From positions 1-34,210 of the forward strand of contig JAAETV010000085.1 in the NCBI GenBank assembly GCA_024227975.1: a DNA stretch of 34,210 nt, written 5' to 3'. Within the stretch, counting starts at the first letter, position 1. The number at the start of each line of letters is the position of its first letter. Source of the stretch: Actinomycetes bacterium. Its GTDB lineage: Bacteria > Actinomycetota > Acidimicrobiia > Acidimicrobiales > SZUA-35. The notes under the pieces are model-generated. The model saw nothing but the letters and a program-made list of their open reading frames with translations. It searched no databases and was not told the DNA's origin. Positions 21,890-30,845 of the stretch are shown piece after piece. Made by a program: the position numbers and the translations under genes.

Positions 21890-23559
21890 CCGAGCTACCA
21901 GCGTCGGCCCAAGAGCCGGGCCCCGTGCTCGTAGCCTCAGCCGACACCCTCCTGCTCCAGTTGGCCCACCCGGGAGCCGAGGCAGCCAGAGCCGAGCTGG
22001 CTGCTTTCGCTGAGTTGGAGCGCTCACCGGATCATGTCCACACCTTCCGCCTCAGCGATATCGGTTTGTGGAACGCCAGAGCGGCTGGTCTCGATGCTGA
22101 ACACGTGATCGATGTGCTCGATCGCCACACCACAGGCTCGTTGCCTCACGCTACCCAGGTCGCCATTGCCGACACCATGGCCCGGTTCGGGCGGGTCACC
22201 ATCACCGAACGCCAACCAACACCCGATCATGGCCAACCCACCCTGATGGTCCAGCTCGACGACTCGACACTGCTCGACGAGCTTCTGGCCGAGCCATCCA
22301 TTGCTGCCCTCGTTGCCGAACGCCTCGGCCCCCAGACCGTGGCCCTCGAAGCCACTAACCGGGGACGGCTCAAGCAGACTCTGGTCGAGGCCCGCTGGCC
22401 TGCTGATGACCAGGCTGCCATCAGTCCCGGGATGCCGTTCGAGTTCGCTATCAAGGACCCCTGCCTCCTCCGTCCCTACCAGCGTCATGCTGTCGAGTCG
22501 TGGCTCCCTTCGGGCACTGGGGTGATCGTGTTGCCGTGCGGGGCGGGCAAGACGATCACCGCTATCGCCGCTGCCGCCGAGATAGGGGCCAACACCCTGA
22601 TCTTGGTCACGGGGGAAGCCTCCATGCACCAGTGGCAGAAGGAGTTGAGCCGCTTCAGCGATGTCAACCCCGAAGATGTTGGCGTCTACGCCGCTCGCCG
22701 CAAGGAGGTGAAGCCCATCACCATCGCCACCTACCATGTGATGTCGACCAAACGAGGAGGCCAGTTGCGCCACCTCGGCCTCATCCAGAAGGGTGACTGG
22801 GGCCTGATCATCTATGACGAGGTCCACCTCCTCCCTGCTGCTGTATTCCAGCTCACAGCGGGGATTCAGAGCCGACGTCGTCTGGGCCTGACCGCAACAT
22901 TGGTTCGAGAAGACGGCCGCCAGGGAGACGTCTTCAGCCTGGTCGGTCCCAAGCGTTTCGATGTCCCCTGGCGGGAGCTGGAGCTGCAGGGATGGCTGGC
23001 TCCCGCCATCTGTACCGAGGTTCGGGTCGTCCCCACCCAAGCTGAGCGGTTGGCCCACGCCAAGGCCACCGGTCAGGGCAAGGCCAAGGTGGCGGCCAAG
23101 GTCGAAGCCAAAGCTGAGGTGGTGGCCACGCTACTGGACCGCCACCAGGGGGAGCCCGCCATCGTCATCGGGACCTACCTCGAAGGTCTCGACGGGTTGG
23201 CCGAGAGCCTGGGGGCGCCCCTGGTCACCGGAGCCACCAGCTCCCCCGAACGGCTGGCCCTGTTCGACGATCTGCGTCAGGGCCGCCTCGAAGTGCTGGT
23301 GGTTTCCAAGGTGGCCAACTTCAGCCTCGACCTGCCCGAGGTTTCGCTTGCGATCCAGGTGTCTGGCACCTTCGGCAGTCGCCAGGAGGAAGCCCAACGG
23401 CTGGGCCGGATCCTGCGGCCCAAAGCCGACGGTCGCCAGGCCCACTTCTACACCATTGTTGCCCGAGACACCGTCGAGCAGGAATACGCTCAGCGGCGCC
23501 AGCTGTTCCTGGCCGAGCAAGGCTACGGCTACGAGATCGTCGACGGGATCGACCTATGA
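21886..23559 (+). CDS. XPB-type DNA repair helicase
   Basis: A 557-residue superfamily 2 helicase. An N-terminal Helicase_C_3-like region covers about residues 15-130 (LLLQLAHPGAEAARAELAAFAELERSPDHVHTFRLSDIGLWNARAAG). Then come Q-like LRPYQRHAVESW, Walker A CGAGKT (218-223), DEVH (311-314), LTAT, the XPB-specific RED (341-343), and motif VI QRLGRILRPKADGR. The RED motif and domain order identify an XPB homologue rather than a general DEAD protein. It unwinds DNA 3'-5' using ATP. The start is TTG overlapping the previous stop (TTGA), implying coupled translation with the Helicase_C_3 protein. Confidence 0.92.
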   Translation: MTELPASAQEPGPVLVASADTLLLQLAHPGAEAARAELAAFAELERSPDHVHTFRLSDIGLWNARAAGLDAEHVIDVLDRHTTGSLPHATQVAIADTMARFGRVTITERQPTPDHGQPTLMVQLDDSTLLDELLAEPSIAALVAERLGPQTVALEATNRGRLKQTLVEARWPADDQAAISPGMPFEFAIKDPCLLRPYQRHAVESWLPSGTGVIVLPCGAGKTITAIAAAAEIGANTLILVTGEASMHQWQKELSRFSDVNPEDVGVYAARRKEVKPITIATYHVMSTKRGGQLRHLGLIQKGDWGLIIYDEVHLLPAAVFQLTAGIQSRRRLGLTATLVREDGRQGDVFSLVGPKRFDVPWRELELQGWLAPAICTEVRVVPTQAERLAHAKATGQGKAKVAAKVEAKAEVVATLLDRHQGEPAIVIGTYLEGLDGLAESLGAPLVTGATSSPERLALFDDLRQGRLEVLVVSKVANFSLDLPEVSLAIQVSGTFGSRQEEAQRLGRILRPKADGRQAHFYTIVARDTVEQEYAQRRQLFLAEQGYGYEIVDGIDL

Positions 23560-23560
23560 C

Positions 23561-23566
23561 TAGCAT
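23561..23566 (+). promoter_or_regulatory. Candidate -10 for the aminotransferase gene
   Basis: TAGCAT starts one base after the XPB stop codon and about 43 bases before the aminotransferase ATG. It matches the TAGCNT type seen before the M20 operon (5980) and the riboswitch (8861). No clear -35. Confidence 0.3.
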
Positions 23567-23608
23567 CGTCGGTAGCCAACCGGTTCACCTCAAGCGAAGG
23601 ATTTCGAC

Positions 23609-24823
23609 ATGGCCGTTCCGAAACTTCTCCACCCCTATGCCGTGCCTGCTCGGGAAGACTATGTGACCTTCGTCGAAGGTGACGGGGCGACCGTTACCGA
23701 CTCGACCGGCAAGACCTATATCGATGCTCTGGCCAGCCTGTGGTACGTCCAAGCTGGCCATGGGTGCCAGCCCATCATCGACGCCACGACGGCCCAGATG
23801 AACAAGCTGGCCACCTTCCACACCTTCGAGCGCTTCTCCAATGAGCCATCTGAGGCGTTGGCGGCCAAGATCGTTGAGGTGTCACCGTTCGACGATGCTC
23901 GAGTCTTCCTGGCCAACTCCGGAAGCGAGTCGATCGACACCGCCATCAAGCTGGCTCGGGCCTCCCATGTGCGGGCGGGCCAAGCTGACCGGACAATCAT
24001 CGTGACCCGTGATCGGGCCTACCACGGTGTCAACTATGGCGGTACCTCGGCCCAGGGTATCCCCCTCAACAAGGAGGGCTGGGGACCCCTCCTGCCCGAC
24101 TTCGTGCAGGTTCCGGCTGATGACCTCGAAGCACTGGCCACCCTGTTCACCGAACACGGCAACCGGATCGCGGCCGTCATCACCGAACCGGTCCAGGGAG
24201 CGGCTGGCGTACACCCACCACCGGACGGCTACCTCGAAGGGTTGCGACGGCTCTGCACCCAGCACGGCGCCTACCTCGTGTTCGACGAGGTCATCTGCGG
24301 TTTCGGCCGTCTGGGAGCCTGGACCGCAGCCGAGTACTTCAACGTCATCCCTGACATGATCACCTTCGCCAAAGGGGTCAGCTCCGGCTATGTCCCGGTG
24401 GCGGGGGTACTCATGAGCCAGAAGGTCCTCGATCCGCTGGAGGATGACTCCTCGTGGATGTTGCGCCACGGCTACACCTACTCCGGCCATCCGGCAGCTG
24501 CTGCTGCCGCCGTGGCCAACCTCGAGGTCCTCGGTGACGGACTGATCGAGCGGGCAGCCAAGGTCGGAGCTCGCCTCAGTGAGGGGCTGAAGAGCCTGGC
24601 CGAGGACGGGGTCATCGCCGAGGTGAGGGGAGCGGGCGCGGTGTGGGCCGCCCAGCTCAACGATGGGGTCGATGCTGTCGCTGCGCGCGACGCCATGATG
24701 GACCGTGGTGTGATTCCCCGTCCCATCGGCACGTCAATTGCTTTCTGCCCGCCCCTGGTCATCACCGACGAGCAGATCGACACCTGCATCGACGTATTGG
24801 CCGAGGTGGCTGGCGGTCTCTAG
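23609..24823 (+). CDS. Class III PLP-dependent aminotransferase
   Basis: A 404-residue omega-aminotransferase. ANSGSESIDTAIKLAR is the PLP phosphate-binding region, YHGVNYGGTSAQG contains the conserved Tyr-His-Gly, LVFDEVICGFGRLG carries D226, and MITFAKGVSSGYVPVAGV has the Schiff-base lysine K255. The family moves amino groups from the terminal amine of substrates such as beta-alanine, GABA, putrescine or ornithine to pyruvate or 2-oxoglutarate. LASLWYVQAGHG near the N-terminus is the form seen in the beta-alanine/taurine:pyruvate type. The exact substrate is not predictable. A separate transcription unit from the helicases is likely. Confidence 0.87.
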   Translation: MAVPKLLHPYAVPAREDYVTFVEGDGATVTDSTGKTYIDALASLWYVQAGHGCQPIIDATTAQMNKLATFHTFERFSNEPSEALAAKIVEVSPFDDARVFLANSGSESIDTAIKLARASHVRAGQADRTIIVTRDRAYHGVNYGGTSAQGIPLNKEGWGPLLPDFVQVPADDLEALATLFTEHGNRIAAVITEPVQGAAGVHPPPDGYLEGLRRLCTQHGAYLVFDEVICGFGRLGAWTAAEYFNVIPDMITFAKGVSSGYVPVAGVLMSQKVLDPLEDDSSWMLRHGYTYSGHPAAAAAAVANLEVLGDGLIERAAKVGARLSEGLKSLAEDGVIAEVRGAGAVWAAQLNDGVDAVAARDAMMDRGVIPRPIGTSIAFCPPLVITDEQIDTCIDVLAEVAGGL

Positions 24824-24885
24824 TCACCCGGGGATTGGGGTGCGGATGCCGACGGCTCGTCGAGAGGTACTTTCGTTCCCAGGTG

Positions 24886-25653
24886 CTATTGGTTATCGGC
24901 TCCATGTTCTAGGCGGAGAGTGGCATCGAGTGAGAGATCCATGAGCCGCTGTCGGACAGTGGATGCTTGGAGCCGCTGGCGGTCACGCCAAACGGGACTG
25001 CTGACGTCGTCGCCGATGTAGAGGTACTGGCCAAATCGGATACCTCGGAAGGAGGCCACAGCTATCAGGGCCGCTGCCTCCATTTCGACTACAAGACATC
25101 CTTCGTTTCGGCGCCGTTCGATCTTGCCGCGAGTCTCGCGAAACAGGCCATCGGTTGTCCACGTCTTGCCGACGGTGTGATCCCAGTCGACTGCCTGGGC
25201 GGCCTGTATGAGTTCGTTCAGGTCTCGCTCTGAGGCGGTGGCTTCTCGGCCGGGAGCGAGGTAATGGTAGGAAGTTCCCTCGTCACGGAGCGCCGCGCTG
25301 ACAATGACCAGATCACCAAGGGGGCGGCCGGTGAGGGTGCCGGCATCACCGCACGCAACGATGCTGGAACACCCGCCGGCGATGACTCGCTCGAAGGATG
25401 CCGCCGCCAGCGGAGCGCCCTGTCCTGGATAGAAGAGTCCGACCCACCGGTCCTTGTGCCTGATCCGCAACAACGGCAAACCACTTGGCAGTGACATGAC
25501 GACTTCGGCGTTCTGTCGAGCGAGATTCACGAGGTCGACGAAGTGACATGCCACTGCGCAGCGGGGAACACTGCCGTCGGGGGTCTGACCTTCGGGGTCG
25601 AACACCCCAACGGGGTCAGGATCGAACTCCAGGATCGGTGCATCATCGGTCAC
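24886..25653 (-). CDS. Nucleoside phosphorylase (PNP/UDP family)
   Basis: A 255-residue enzyme of the PNP_UDP_1 fold. GLFYPGQGAPLAAASFERVIAGGCSSIVACGDAGTL matches the glycine-rich phosphate/ribose region, GDLVIVSAALRDEGTSYHYLAPGREATAS matches the uridine/purine phosphorylase segment, and VVEMEAAALIAVASFRG has the ribose-binding MExxA. It should catalyse phosphorolysis of a nucleoside. The base specificity is unclear. The start is GTG 25653 or TTG 25656; neither has a good Shine-Dalgarno. It is convergent with the class III aminotransferase. The 227 bp between it and the MarR gene hold no recognisable gene. Confidence 0.8.
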   Translation of the reverse strand: MTDDAPILEFDPDPVGVFDPEGQTPDGSVPRCAVACHFVDLVNLARQNAEVVMSLPSGLPLLRIRHKDRWVGLFYPGQGAPLAAASFERVIAGGCSSIVACGDAGTLTGRPLGDLVIVSAALRDEGTSYHYLAPGREATASERDLNELIQAAQAVDWDHTVGKTWTTDGLFRETRGKIERRRNEGCLVVEMEAAALIAVASFRGIRFGQYLYIGDDVSSPVWRDRQRLQASTVRQRLMDLSLDATLRLEHGADNQ

Positions 25654-25880
25654 CAACCCAGTCTGGACGCATCAGCTCCGTCAGCGAGCAAGCCGGCAGA
25701 GATAGCCAGCGTCACCTGCTCGGGTACGACGGCCTGACGGCACGGGCCCGGGTCCCGATCGGCCCGGCGTCAGGTGGCGAGCAAGGAGCTGTTTCGAGAT
25801 CTACCAGCGAGTCGCGCCACGGCGGCGTGCTCAACGTTGCACCACCGGAGCCATGAGTACCCCAAGGGGGGTGAGCGCCG

Positions 25881-26348
25881 TCATGTTGGGCGACTTGTAG
25901 TGTGCGTCCATCCAGGATTGCTCGTCATGATTCTCGTCATGATCCCAACCAGCAGCTTCGCCTCCTCGGTTGACAAGTGCGTCCCCCATAGCTCTGCGAT
26001 CGCTTCATCCACAATGGGGGTGCTTTGTTCTTGCGCGGCGCGTCCTGTCTGCGTTGAACTGACGATCAGAGAGCGTCTGTCGGTGGCGTCAGCCTGACGC
26101 TGTACGTATCCCAGGTGCTCGAGTCTGTCGACCACTTTGGTGATCCCACCTCGGGTCATGGCGAGCTGTTCGGCCAGCTCTGTCATGCGCATGGGGGCCT
26201 TGCTCGCTGCTAGGGCGAGCAGAGCTTCGTGGTCAGCTAGACGCAGCTGAGTCGATTCGCGAAGTCGTCGTTCGATCTCACTGGCGAGCAGGGGAGCGGC
26301 ATGCATCGCCAGCGTCGCTGATCGTCTTCGGCTGGCGCTCAGTCGCAC
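25881..26348 (-). CDS. MarR-family transcriptional regulator
   Basis: A 155-residue protein with the MarR layout: N-terminal helix (AMHAAPLLASEIERRLRES), winged-helix segment SKAPMRMTELAEQLAMTRGGITKVVDRLEHLGYVQRQADATDRRSLIVSSTQTGRAAQ with the conserved DRR in the wing, and C-terminal dimerisation helices. The start is GTG (26346-26348). It is divergent from the MFS transporter gene, with 91 bp between the start codons holding nested inverted repeats. The standard arrangement is a repressor of an efflux gene relieved by a small aromatic ligand. Third-position G/C bias looks milder than in the core genes, as in its neighbour. Confidence 0.87.
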   Translation of the reverse strand: MRLSASRRRSATLAMHAAPLLASEIERRLRESTQLRLADHEALLALAASKAPMRMTELAEQLAMTRGGITKVVDRLEHLGYVQRQADATDRRSLIVSSTQTGRAAQEQSTPIVDEAIAELWGTHLSTEEAKLLVGIMTRIMTSNPGWTHTTSRPT

Positions 26349-26398
26349 GACTTCTCCCTGGTTGTCGAGTCTCTCACCATATCTAGTCCGAGTTGGTA

Positions 26399-26423
26399 TA
26401 GTAGAATACTAAGCTGGATTAGT
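26399..26423. promoter_or_regulatory. Candidate MarR operator and -10 in the marR/MFS intergenic region
   Basis: TAGTA-GAA-TACTA (26399-26411) is an inverted repeat. It overlaps a second one, ACTAA-GCTGGA-TTAGT (26408-26423). A near-consensus -10, TAGAAT (26402-26407), lies inside the first repeat and points towards the MFS gene, 33 nt before its GTG. A protein bound here would block that promoter. The -35 is poor. Confidence 0.5.
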
Positions 26424-26439
26424 AGATGAGGAGACTAGT

Positions 26440-27780
26440 GTGAGGGATCTGCTGTTGACGCAGGGCGGACGGATCTTTGTCGTCGTGTGGATCGGTCAAC
26501 TCGTTTCCACCCTCGGTTCGACGTTGGTGGGTTTCGCCGTCGGCCTTTGGGTGCTCGCAGAGACTGGATCGACGATGAGCTTCGCTCTGGTTCTTCTCTC
26601 GAACAAGCTTCCGCTGTTGCTGGCCACACCTGTCGCCGGAGTTGTTGTTGACCGCTGGGACCGTCGCAAAGTCATGCTGCTCTCAGATGCGGGCGCTGCC
26701 ATCGGGACGCTGGGTGCCGCGCTGCTGTTCGCGACGGGAACTGCAAGCATCTGGTATCTGATGGGTGCCCTCGCCTTCTCCGGGACGTTCCAAGCGTTTC
26801 AACAGCCTGCCTACGCGGCGGCGACCACGCTGCTAGTGCCGAAGGAGCAACTCCCTCGGGCTGCTGGGATGGTCCAGCTCGCAGGGAGCATCGGCTCCGT
26901 CGCAGGTCCCACCGCTGCTGTCATGGTGATGGAGGTCTCTGGCATGATGCTGGTGTTCGTTCTGGACTTCGTCTCCTTTGCTCTGGCCGCGTCGCTCCTG
27001 CTCACGTTGAGCTTCCCTGAGCTCCAGCAACGGAGAATCGTAGGGTCAGGGTTGCGCTCATGGTTGGGCGAAGGAGGCCAGGGCGTCAGCTTCATCCGAC
27101 AACGGGAAGGACTCTCAGCCCTATTCGTTGCCCTCACGATTGCAGATTTCTGTTTCGGAGCGCTGTCCGTTCTCCTACTGCCTCTCTTGCTTGGTGTCAC
27201 CTCAGAGGTGGCTGCTGGGTTCATTGTTTCTGGTACAGCCGTGGCCCTGGTGATCGGCAGCGGCTTCATGACCGTTCGACGCGCTCCCAGCAACACATCA
27301 GTCGCGCTGTTCAGCTCGTTGGTGGTCGTCGGCATCGGCTTCGTCATCACAGGTTCGGCTCCAATCGTCTGGGTCGCAGCAGTGGGCCTGACTGTGATCC
27401 ATCTCGTATACCCCATCACCATGAGCCTGACCCAGGCGATCTGGCAGACAAGCGTTCCGCCTCAACTTCAAGGCCGCGTCTTCGCTCTTCGCCAGGCCGC
27501 GACCGCGACCGCAATACCGGTGGCAGTGTTCATGGCTGCACTGCTGGCTGACTCGTTCTTTGAGCCACTGATGGTGAACCAGAACAGGTTCTCTGACCTC
27601 GTTGGCCGAGCTATCGGAACCGGTCCCGGTCGAGGGGTTGCTCTCATGTTCATCATCACTGGTATTGCGCTGATACTGACCGTTCTGATCACGTGGTCAA
27701 CACCCGGCGCAAAGCAGCTCAGTCTGAACGACAACGAGGGATCTAGATCGCTCGAAGTGAACCAGCCGGTTGCCAGCTGA
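26440..27780 (+). CDS. MFS-family efflux transporter
   Basis: A 446-residue membrane protein with about 12 hydrophobic segments. It opens with FVVVWIGQLVSTLGSTLVGFAVGLWVLAETGS, typical of the MFS_3/EntS/macrolide-efflux group, and carries the loop 2-3 motif VVVDRWDRRKVMLLSD (motif A, GxxxDRxGRRxxL-like). Further helices have FSGTFQAFQQPAYAAATTLLVPKEQLPRAAGM, again typical of this group. The likely role is proton-driven export of a drug-like compound or siderophore. The GTG start follows GATGAGGAGAC. Divergent from marR, which probably represses it. Codon use is less G/C-biased than in the flanking core genes, so transfer is possible. Confidence 0.85.
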   Translation: MRDLLLTQGGRIFVVVWIGQLVSTLGSTLVGFAVGLWVLAETGSTMSFALVLLSNKLPLLLATPVAGVVVDRWDRRKVMLLSDAGAAIGTLGAALLFATGTASIWYLMGALAFSGTFQAFQQPAYAAATTLLVPKEQLPRAAGMVQLAGSIGSVAGPTAAVMVMEVSGMMLVFVLDFVSFALAASLLLTLSFPELQQRRIVGSGLRSWLGEGGQGVSFIRQREGLSALFVALTIADFCFGALSVLLLPLLLGVTSEVAAGFIVSGTAVALVIGSGFMTVRRAPSNTSVALFSSLVVVGIGFVITGSAPIVWVAAVGLTVIHLVYPITMSLTQAIWQTSVPPQLQGRVFALRQAATATAIPVAVFMAALLADSFFEPLMVNQNRFSDLVGRAIGTGPGRGVALMFIITGIALILTVLITWSTPGAKQLSLNDNEGSRSLEVNQPVAS

Positions 27781-27940
27781 TGACAGTCCGATCGGGGACC
27801 GCGGATCAAGGATCGGTTCATGGCGAACCCCCCCAGCCCGTGCCTGATCGACAAGTCGCGATCCAGTCAAGTTCTGGGTGGGCTACAGATGCCGGATGCC
27901 TGGACCTCCCGGCGAGCGTCTTGGAGAGCTGGAGTCGCGC

Positions 27941-28387
27941 TCAGCGGCGGGGTAGGTACTCAGGGTGTTCGAATGGCCACGCCTCGGCCAACCACGTTGA
28001 CACCGTTTCCCATAGCACCACATCGAGCTCGGCCTGGCTGGCCCGGACCCAGGAAAGGGCCTCGACGTCGTGCCCGTCGTCATCGGCTGGGTATAGGTAG
28101 ACGCAGCCGATCACCTCCGCGCCGTCGAGTACCGAGTAGGTGAAACCGGTTCGGGCGGCGAAGTCCTCGGCGTGGCGCACGAGGTCGGCCAGGTTCTGCT
28201 CGGCCGACATCTCGACCGGCCATTTCCCGTCGGGGAACCCAGGGGTGGCGCGGATGTGGGCGATGCTCGACATCCAGGCTTCGTGGTCACGCTCGTTGTG
28301 CTCGGGTCCGAGGGGCTCCAGTCGGAACCGTTCGGCCTCCAACCCGAGCGGTACTTCGAAGTCATCGGGGACGAAGGGGGTCGACAC
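27941..28387 (-). CDS. GNAT-family N-acetyltransferase
   Basis: A 148-residue protein. RFRLEPLGPEHNERDHEAWMSSIAHIRATPGF begins the GNAT fold, and TYSVLDGAEVIGCVYLYPADDDGHDVEALSWVRASQAELDVVLWETVSTWLAEAWPF covers strands 4-5 and the CoA-binding helix region. The usual QxxGxA/G pyrophosphate loop is weak or replaced (RASQAELD), so activity and substrate are uncertain. The 160 bp between the MFS stop and this gene, and the 176 bp between this gene and the dipeptidase, hold no confident gene. Confidence 0.68.
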   Translation of the reverse strand: MSTPFVPDDFEVPLGLEAERFRLEPLGPEHNERDHEAWMSSIAHIRATPGFPDGKWPVEMSAEQNLADLVRHAEDFAARTGFTYSVLDGAEVIGCVYLYPADDDGHDVEALSWVRASQAELDVVLWETVSTWLAEAWPFEHPEYLPRR

Positions 28388-28563
28388 GAGACCACATTAG
28401 GGCGCCGGCCCCCCTGCCGCCGATAGTTTCGCCACCATGGCCAAAGCAGCGGACGATGTTCAGGGCGACGCCGATGGTGATTCCGACCGTGGCCGAGCCG
28501 AGCGCTGCTCGCACAGTTGAGGGGTCCCTGGGCCTAGAGGAACCTCCGGAGGGTGCGGACGGC

Positions 28564-29784
28564 TCAGTACCACACCTCCCTGAGAACGCGCAGCGCGTTG
28601 GCACCGACGACCTGAGCGATCTGTTCGTCGTTGTATTTGTGTTTCACGAGCCAGCGCACGATGTTGTGCGATGCCTCGGTTGGGTTCTCGAGGCCTTTGA
28701 CGTACTCGACTGGCTCGAAGCTCGGAGTGGTATCAGCACCAGCGGTGCGGCGCATGTCGGCGACTGACAACTTGGCTGCGTAGGTGTTGTGTAGGCCCAC
28801 GTGGTCGCCGTAGGTCGTGTCGACGCCGAAGCCGACGTGATCAATACCGACCAGGTCCACGACGTATTCGAAGTGCTCCATCACCGACTCGATGTCGTGG
28901 GAGCGATGCTGTTCGGTCAGCGTGGTGTGAGGTGCCGCTTCGATACCGATGACACCACCCTTGTCAGCACAGGCCTCGAGAACATCGTCGGGAGCCATGC
29001 GGTTCGTGTTCCACAGGGCACGGGCACCGATATGGCTCAACACGATCGGCTTCGAGCTGGCCGCAATCGTGTCGAGCGTTGTCTGATCCCCAGAGTGGGA
29101 GCAGTCGATGAGGATTCCGAGGTCGTTCATACGTTGAACCGCCTGGTGGCCGAACACGGTAAGACCCCCGTCGGTTATCTCCCTGAGTCCGGAACCGAGG
29201 TGGTTTGCGTCGTTGTAGGTGACCCCGATGGATCGCACACCGAACCCGTAGAGGATGTCGAGCCGGTCAAGCTCATTCTGGATCGGGGCGGCCCCCTCCA
29301 ACGTCGGTACCCACGCCACCGTACCTCGCTCTTTGGCGGCAAGAATGTCGGCGACCGTGCCCGCAGGTTGGACGAAATCCTGGTGGGCGATGTCGGCCAG
29401 TCGCATCCCGAGGTCGTGGAGGACGTCGCCCCACTTCCAGCCACTGGCCGACTCGATACTGCAGATGCCGTCCATCAGGTTGTCGAAGGTGCAGTGCCAC
29501 GTCGACGTGGCCAGGCCCTCGTAGCCGGTGGCTACATGACCCTCACGAACGTAGCGAGGTGCCTCGCTGATGTCATCGGGGAACACGTTCGGGTGATCGT
29601 GCATCGAGATCATCAAGCACTCATCCGCCAGCCTCTCGACCCGTTCCTCCTCGGCCTCGGTGAGCACGACGAGGCTCGGCGGGACTCGGTCCACTTCTCT
29701 CGCCAACTCGAAGGGCCGATAGTCGACACCAGCCTCGAGGTAATCGAAGGAGCGGTAGTTGTCGTCTCGTCGTGACAGGGCCAT
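28564..29784 (-). CDS. Membrane-dipeptidase-type (M19) peptidase
   Basis: A 406-residue renal-dipeptidase-like enzyme. Metal-binding elements of the M19 amidohydrolase barrel are visible: ISMHDHPNVFPDD (HxH-like), a mid-barrel GTVAWVPTLEGAAPI with the bridging Glu, DCSHSGDQTT and VLSHIGARALWNTNR with His ligands, and VGFGVDTTYGDHV with the conserved Asp. The end NIVRWLVKHKYNDEQIAQVVGANALRVLREVW resembles the family's GxNxLRV ending. It should cleave dipeptides or related amides; no signal peptide is seen. ATG 29784 is chosen; the open frame extends to 30009 but overlaps the DMT gene. It probably shares a transcript with the upstream DMT exporter. Confidence 0.84.
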   Translation of the reverse strand: MALSRRDDNYRSFDYLEAGVDYRPFELAREVDRVPPSLVVLTEAEEERVERLADECLMISMHDHPNVFPDDISEAPRYVREGHVATGYEGLATSTWHCTFDNLMDGICSIESASGWKWGDVLHDLGMRLADIAHQDFVQPAGTVADILAAKERGTVAWVPTLEGAAPIQNELDRLDILYGFGVRSIGVTYNDANHLGSGLREITDGGLTVFGHQAVQRMNDLGILIDCSHSGDQTTLDTIAASSKPIVLSHIGARALWNTNRMAPDDVLEACADKGGVIGIEAAPHTTLTEQHRSHDIESVMEHFEYVVDLVGIDHVGFGVDTTYGDHVGLHNTYAAKLSVADMRRTAGADTTPSFEPVEYVKGLENPTEASHNIVRWLVKHKYNDEQIAQVVGANALRVLREVWY

Positions 29785-29857
29785 GCCGAACCGTAACGGA
29801 GAGAGAGAAGACCTGTCACCGAAACCAGTGGGACCAGTTCCGATGAGCCAGGCTGTC

Positions 29858-30823
29858 CTACCGCTCCCGCGTCGGCTGCGACCCGCGGCTTGCTGAGTAG
29901 GTTGCGGCGGCGAGCACCAGCGAGACGCCGGAGATCTGGGTCGATGACAGTTGGCTACCCATGAACAGCCAGCCAACGCTGACCGCAACCACGAACTCGA
30001 AGCTGCCAATCATGGCGGTCGTCTTCCCACCGGAGCGCGAGGCACCCCAGGTGACGAGCAGTGCGGGAATGGCGAGTGTGCACAGGGCCAGCAATCCCAT
30101 CGAGGTCACAGCATCGGTGGTGATCGGCATGAGAGTGCCGCCCGTTCGCCCGATCGTGAGGGGGAGGAGAGCGACAACTCCACCGCACGCCCCAGCGAAC
30201 ACCTTCGGAAGCGTCGGCATCGCGGCCGCCGGTCCACTCAGAACGAGCAGGTAGATGGCCCAGCCGACGGGTGCTGCGAACGCCGGGGCGAGGGCGGTGA
30301 GGAGATGGCTCGACATCCCAATCGGGCCGACCGCCAATACAACCCCCACCAGTACGATGGAACAGACGGTCGCTTCCCACAGCAGGAGTCGCCGACGCCA
30401 CACGATTGACGCCAGAACGAGCACCACTACGGGATAGGTGTAGTACACGACCGTTGCTGCCGCCACCGGTGCCCGGTCGAGCACAACGAAGAAGCCGGTG
30501 AAGCCGATCATGCTGATCGCCCCGGCACCCGCCACGGTGGCCGCCTCCCGGGCCCACCCGCGCAGATGTCCAGCCCATGGCGAAAGAGCGATCATCAGCA
30601 CCGCAACCCGCATGAACGATGCGGCCAAGGGCGAGATACCGCTCTCGAACGCCTTCGTGGCGAAGTAGGGGCTCAGCCCGAACCCGATCGCAGCGACCCC
30701 TACTGCGAGCGGCCCGAACCACTGACGCTCCCACATCCCCGCACGCGGGCTCTGTAGGGCGGCTCCCTCGCGCCACTTCACCGAAGAACCGAGGTCGAGC
30801 GAGGTCACGGATGGCGTTGTCAC
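29858..30823 (-). CDS. EamA/DMT-family transporter
   Basis: A 321-residue membrane protein with about ten hydrophobic segments in two EamA repeats: PLAVGVAAIGFGLSPYFATKAFESGISPLAASFMRVAVLMIAL starts the first, and LLTALAPAFAAPVGWAIYLLVL starts the second. The end VSVGWLFMGSQLSSTQISGVSLVLAAATY is a typical EamA C-terminus. Such proteins export amino acids, nucleosides or other small metabolites. The GTG at 30823 is near a strong minus-strand promoter. Followed by an M19 dipeptidase (73 bp gap) and divergent from a LysR regulator, suggesting a LysR-controlled unit for a peptide-like or amino-acid-like compound. Substrate unknown. Confidence 0.84.
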   Translation of the reverse strand: MTTPSVTSLDLGSSVKWREGAALQSPRAGMWERQWFGPLAVGVAAIGFGLSPYFATKAFESGISPLAASFMRVAVLMIALSPWAGHLRGWAREAATVAGAGAISMIGFTGFFVVLDRAPVAAATVVYYTYPVVVLVLASIVWRRRLLLWEATVCSIVLVGVVLAVGPIGMSSHLLTALAPAFAAPVGWAIYLLVLSGPAAAMPTLPKVFAGACGGVVALLPLTIGRTGGTLMPITTDAVTSMGLLALCTLAIPALLVTWGASRSGGKTTAMIGSFEFVVAVSVGWLFMGSQLSSTQISGVSLVLAAATYSASRGSQPTRER

Positions 30824-30845
30824 TCATGGAGTATCGGCTCGAACC

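Noticed and set aside
25657..25880. Gene or RNA in the spacer between nucleoside phosphorylase and MarR
   Set aside because: Open frames here have no start signals or motifs, and no tRNA-like fold or strong hairpin is seen.
28801..29775. 324-residue plus-strand open frame opposite the dipeptidase, and similar long frames at 6454-7215 and 22024-23058
   Set aside because: These are antisense shadows caused by high GC. They have no family motifs, and the opposite strand has clear enzymes.
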